Assembly: GCA_024233215.1 (NCBI GenBank)
Contig: JACKPW010000016.1
Span: 90,601-154,600 of the forward strand
DNA from: Verrucomicrobiales bacterium
GTDB taxonomy: Bacteria; Verrucomicrobiota; Verrucomicrobiia; Limisphaerales; J093
Length of the DNA: 64,000 bases
Reading direction: 5' to 3'
This document shows, piece by piece, positions 60,650-64,000 of the stretch. Position 1 is the first letter of the stretch. Each line of letters starts with the position of its first letter. The notes under the pieces were generated by a model, which was not told where the DNA came from, made no database searches, and worked only from the letters and a program-made list of their open reading frames with translations. A program made the translations under genes and the position numbers.

Positions 60650-62017
60650 CTACTCAAGCGTGTTCTTGTAGATCTTCCCATCCTTCATGATGACGACGAA
60701 GTTGTTGTCCGAATCTGCCACGAGGTCGAGGTTCTCGAGGGGGTTGCCGTTCACGAGGATGAGGTCGGCCAGGGCGCCTTCCTTGACCACGCCGAGCGCG
60801 CCCGGATAGGGATCGCGCGGTCCGCACAGCTTGAGCAACTCGGCGTTGTCATAGGTTGCCATCTTGAGCGCCTCGTAGGGCGTATACCACTTGCCGAGCT
60901 TGGCGAGGAACTTGCCCTGTTTCTTGGCCAGCTCTCCGTCGAACAGCAGATCCGTGCCGAAGGCCGTCTTGACTTTGTATTTCTTCGTGGCGGCGATGGC
61001 ATTATCAAGCTGCGAGACGAGATCCAAATACTTGGCCGTGCTGACGGGGCTTTCGAAATGAAAGGCGTCGTCGCCATGAGCTTCCATCGGCTGCATGCTC
61101 CACCAGACGCCGTTCTTGGCCATCAGTTTGGCGGTTTCCTCATCAATGAAGAAGCCGTGTTCCATGGACTTCGCGCCGGCCTCGACCCACATCTTGATGG
61201 CTTCCTTGGTGTTGATGTGGACCGCGACGTAGGTGTTCCATGTCTTGGCCACGTCGCAGATCGCCTTCGCCTCCTCGAGCGTGTATTCGGTGACATCCAG
61301 CGGGTCATACAGCGAAGAGACGCCGCCGCCACCCATGGCCTTGATCTGGCTGGCACCCCGGCGCAGGTTTTCGCGTGTGCGCTGGATTACTGCGGGAACG
61401 CCGTCCGCGATCAGCGTGTGGCCGATCCGCTGCTGGTAATCCAACGCGGTTCCCGCGTTCTCGGGAACGTCGTTGGGGCCGCGGAAATCACCGTGCCCGC
61501 TCGTCTGGCTGATATAGCCGCCGGAGGGATAGATGCGCGGGCCTTCGGAAATACCCTCGTCGATCGCGCGTTTCACGCCGAAAACGCTCCCTCCGACATC
61601 TCTCACCGTGGTGAACCCGCGCATGAGCGTATTCCGCGATGCATCGGCTGCGGCGATGCTCAAATAGCCAAAATCTGAGCCCAGCGTTTTGCTGATCGGC
61701 GAGAAGTTGAACATCGTATGCCAGTGGGCATCAATCAGCCCGGGCATGAGCACCTTGCCCTTGGCGTCAATGACCGTCGCACCCGCCGGCGCGGGGATGG
61801 ATTTGGCGATCTTCGTGATCTTGTTGCCCTCGACCAGCACGCTCATGCCGTCGGCGAGTTTCTCATTCTGGCCGTCGAAGATGCGGGTGTTGGTGATGAG
61901 GGTGGCTGGCTTGGCACGCGCATCTGCTGCCGGGACCGACAGACTGGTGGCGGTTAGCAACGCGGCAGCGAGGAAGGCCGCGAAGGCGAAGTGATTGCAA
62001 GCGTAGTTTGTTTTCAT
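60650..62017 (-). CDS. Exported metal-dependent amidohydrolase
   Basis: Amidohydrolase-superfamily enzyme of 455 aa with a signal peptide (FAAFLAAALLTATSLSVPAADA). The metal ligands are the HxH in GLIDAHWHTMF (near residue 98), the Lys in SQIKAMGGGG, His in YVAVHINTKEA, His in KSMEHGFF and Asp in KTAFGTDLLF (near residue 342). It belongs to the imidazolonepropionase/prolidase-like group whose members cleave dipeptides or cyclic amides. The substrate is unknown. It is 57 bp after the serine hydrolase gene. Confidence 0.88.
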   Translation of the reverse strand: MKTNYACNHFAFAAFLAAALLTATSLSVPAADARAKPATLITNTRIFDGQNEKLADGMSVLVEGNKITKIAKSIPAPAGATVIDAKGKVLMPGLIDAHWHTMFNFSPISKTLGSDFGYLSIAAADASRNTLMRGFTTVRDVGGSVFGVKRAIDEGISEGPRIYPSGGYISQTSGHGDFRGPNDVPENAGTALDYQQRIGHTLIADGVPAVIQRTRENLRRGASQIKAMGGGGVSSLYDPLDVTEYTLEEAKAICDVAKTWNTYVAVHINTKEAIKMWVEAGAKSMEHGFFIDEETAKLMAKNGVWWSMQPMEAHGDDAFHFESPVSTAKYLDLVSQLDNAIAATKKYKVKTAFGTDLLFDGELAKKQGKFLAKLGKWYTPYEALKMATYDNAELLKLCGPRDPYPGALGVVKEGALADLILVNGNPLENLDLVADSDNNFVVIMKDGKIYKNTLE

Positions 62018-62074
62018 TTTGGTGTATTAAGATTGGTAGTCGTTTCGGGAAGGTTCAAGTGATGCCAGCGCGAA

Positions 62075-63388
62075 TTATTCACCGGCCAGCAGCTTGGCCG
62101 CCGCCCGCATAAAGCCCGGTGCATAGTCGACACCCGAGTTGTTGTCCGCCACGCCGAAAACCATCGCACAGAAGTCGCGTCGGGGATCGACATAGATGCC
62201 CTGCCCCATGTTGCCGTGCTTGAACATGGCGCCATCCTCGAAGACAGCGTCCCACTGTATGCCGTTGGACTTCGGCGAATAACCGAACCATTCGGTTTGG
62301 TAGCCCTGCTCGGTCGAGCCCTTATAGGCCTGCACCTTCGCGGTGGAACGGAGGAGGTTGGAAACTTCATCCGAGACGATTTCTTCGGAGGCCACCTTTT
62401 CCCAGCTTGGGACGTACAGCATGGCGTAGCGCAACATATCCTCTGGGGTTGTGCTAATCATGCCGTAGCCAATACCCGTACCGTCCGGTGCCAGATGCAG
62501 CAGGAATGGGTTGCGAAATCCGCCCTTCCCCCAAACACGTTCCTGCCAGAGGGTGCCAAAGGGCTTCTTTTCGATCGCTTCGCAGATGAATTGTAAGACC
62601 ATCGGGTTCGCGGATGAATACCGGAACACCTCTCCGGGTTTCTCGTCGGGAAGCGGCTTTACCGACCGCAACTGCTCGAAGTAAGGAGTTTGGTTTTCGC
62701 CAAGGAACGTGTGGTGGAATGTGTTGACCCATGAGCCGGGCTCGACCATTGCTATCATTGTCTCCTCGATATCAAGGCCGGCGCACATGATGGCCGTGGC
62801 CCAGACCGGAATGTTGTCCCAGGGAGAACCCTGCAGAGCCGGCACATACTTGCTGGTCATGTCGTCGAGGTTCACCTTGCCCTCGGCCACAAGCATGGTA
62901 AAAATCAGTGCCACCGTGCTCTTCCCGGTAGACATCCAGAGGTGGACGTCATTCGGGTTCATGCCGGGATAGGCTTCGAACACCACCTTGCCCTTGTGCG
63001 CCATCATCATCGCCTGCTTGCGCGATGAGCCGAAAAGGTAATCTCCCAGCTTGTCGGTTGACGCCCCGTCCTTTGTCTTGAAGGTCAAATCCGTCAGTCG
63101 GGGATCGATGGCGCGTTCCAGATAAGCCACTGGATCGCCTGGCATGACCACTTGCGTGTGCATGAATTGGGACATGTGGCGGCCGTAGTAAACGGAGAAA
63201 TCCCCGGGCATCTGCACGCCCCAGTAGCTGAAGGCCTTCGTGATCGCGTAGTATTCCTCCGCGCTCAACGGCGGCTTGGCCTTGGACATCGGGGTGGTCC
63301 GTTCGGTCACGCTGTTGCCCTGCCTCGCCGCGATCTCGGCTTGCTTCTTTCTCAGTTCCGCCAATTCTTTCGAATTGTTCTCACTCAT
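62075..63388 (-). CDS. Serine beta-lactamase-like hydrolase
   Basis: Class C beta-lactamase-fold protein of 437 aa. The active site SxxK is in LWMSTGKSTVALIF (near residue 153), the YxN-like element in VFRYSSANPMVL, and the HxG-like element in MFKHGNMGQGIY near residue 400. There is no clear signal peptide; the N-terminus is a charged helix (SKELAELRKKQAEIAARQG). It is more likely an esterase or peptidase than a true lactamase. It overlaps the upstream ThrE-like gene by 4 bp, so they are coupled. Confidence 0.85.
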   Translation of the reverse strand: MSENNSKELAELRKKQAEIAARQGNSVTERTTPMSKAKPPLSAEEYYAITKAFSYWGVQMPGDFSVYYGRHMSQFMHTQVVMPGDPVAYLERAIDPRLTDLTFKTKDGASTDKLGDYLFGSSRKQAMMMAHKGKVVFEAYPGMNPNDVHLWMSTGKSTVALIFTMLVAEGKVNLDDMTSKYVPALQGSPWDNIPVWATAIMCAGLDIEETMIAMVEPGSWVNTFHHTFLGENQTPYFEQLRSVKPLPDEKPGEVFRYSSANPMVLQFICEAIEKKPFGTLWQERVWGKGGFRNPFLLHLAPDGTGIGYGMISTTPEDMLRYAMLYVPSWEKVASEEIVSDEVSNLLRSTAKVQAYKGSTEQGYQTEWFGYSPKSNGIQWDAVFEDGAMFKHGNMGQGIYVDPRRDFCAMVFGVADNNSGVDYAPGFMRAAAKLLAGE

Positions 63389-64000
63389 CTTTCATCTCCT
63401 TTCGTCAATTTCATCGAATTTGGCTGTGTCTTCTGTTCTTTTTCCTTCACCGCACGCGCTATGGCGTCGTCGCCTTTGAACAGGCCATTGCCGATCAGCA
63501 AGCCGGCAAGCACGGTCAGGGCGACGATGAACATATGCGTGACGTTCTGAAGGCCGAGGTTGGTATTGCCCTGCCAAATTTCCGCGAGGCCACGGAAGCC
63601 GGCAGCGCCGCTGATCAGCGTCACCACGGCCGGGATCAGCAGGATCGTGCTCGGTCGTCCTGTCCGACGGGCCCAGACCTGCGACGCGCCGACCGCGACG
63701 ATCGTCCCGATCAGCGTTCCAATCATCGCTCCGAACAGGGCTGTGCCGCCTAACACCCCGAAATAGGCCAGCAGCGAGACCAGTGCTGCCGGGAGCAGGT
63801 CACGTCCGGCCATCTGAAAGGTCAGGCAGAGGCCCAAGACGAAGAACGGGAACATACCCGCCACCCAGTCGGAATGGATCGGCACCGAGGGTCCTCCGGC
63901 TGGAAGGCTCAGAAGGCTGGATACGAGAACGATGCCGAGGCCCCCGCCCGCCACCTGTTTGACGAGGCAGACCAGACCCCGCATGAGATTCGCCGTTCCC
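63385..64000 (-). CDS. Threonine/serine exporter ThrE-like, 5' partial
   Basis: The frame is open to the window edge. At least five helices are visible (GGGLGIVLVSSLLSL, WVAGMFPFFVLGLCLTFQMA, ALVSLLAYFGVLGGTALFGA, ILLIPAVVTLISGAAGF, HMFIVALTVLAGLLIGNGLF). The order and the LLIPAVVTLISGAAGFRGL segment fit the C-terminal domain of ThrE-type amino-acid exporters. The missing N-terminal half would carry the other ThrE domain. It precedes the serine hydrolase in one operon. Confidence 0.75.
   Translation of the reverse strand, partial: GTANLMRGLVCLVKQVAGGGLGIVLVSSLLSLPAGGPSVPIHSDWVAGMFPFFVLGLCLTFQMAGRDLLPAALVSLLAYFGVLGGTALFGAMIGTLIGTIVAVGASQVWARRTGRPSTILLIPAVVTLISGAAGFRGLAEIWQGNTNLGLQNVTHMFIVALTVLAGLLIGNGLFKGDDAIARAVKEKEQKTQPNSMKLTKGDER

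Overview
The window is a GC-rich chromosomal segment of a Gram-negative bacterium, most likely a member of the Verrucomicrobiota (Limisphaerales/Pedosphaera-like). This is an inference from a type II pseudopilin with a C-terminal H-X9-DG motif, Tat-exported Gfo/Idh/MocA oxidoreductases, many secreted carbohydrate-active proteins, outer-membrane porins and LpxD. No rRNA and no intact tRNA gene is present, so the taxonomy cannot be fixed from the window alone.

Region 1 (1-13.8 kb): the end of an MvhD-MvhG-MvhA type [NiFe] hydrogenase operon (group 3c-like) with its maturation protease; a pseudopilin gene with a strong terminator; a structured non-coding stretch; an outer-membrane beta-barrel protein; rmuC; a FucP-like sugar symporter; and a compact haem operon hemE-hemN-hemG whose last gene overlaps a convergent PglF/FlaA1-type sugar dehydratase gene.

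Region 2 (15.7-32.1 kb): a Tat-exported oxidoreductase, RhaM mutarotase, a GH43-like protein and a secreted cyclophilin in one direction; ruvB; a small cupin; a secreted subtilase with PA and P domains; thiD; a LysR regulator; a membrane-anchored hypothetical protein; two tandem gmd paralogues; and tsf-rpsB. An IS66-family element carrying an unusual accessory ORF sits about 240 bp upstream of rpsB.

Region 3 (34-43 kb): a secreted sugar isomerase-like protein, a small lower-GC membrane ORF, a fur-dps-katG peroxide-defence operon, and an ArsR-controlled operon with a permease, a small thioredoxin and a P5C-reductase-like enzyme. Remnants of other redox genes lie between and after them. The fur and arsR promoters are divergent and both can be read from sequence.

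Region 4 (43-59 kb) is a patchwork genomic island. Three tRNA-derived pieces (5' half of a CAT-anticodon tRNA, a degenerate tRNA-Val, and the 3' half of an initiator tRNA) are each followed by short repeats with a roughly 10-bp period, which look like recombinase arm sites. Between them lie a GH106-like rhamnosidase, two C-terminal integrase stumps, lpxD, a secreted protein and a complete IS66 element with a perfect 8-bp target duplication. Beyond the third tRNA piece are an ABC-2 permease with no ATPase beside it, a TlpA-like protein with an internally duplicated domain, and phage tail genes. One phage gene end is present a second time as a frameshifted relic, and the tail gene is fused to the STAS start of an MlaE-like permease.

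Region 5 (59-64 kb): a minus-strand series with a ThrE-like exporter (cut by the window edge), a serine beta-lactamase-like hydrolase, an exported amidohydrolase and an OprB-like porin, consistent with export, processing and uptake of small metabolites.
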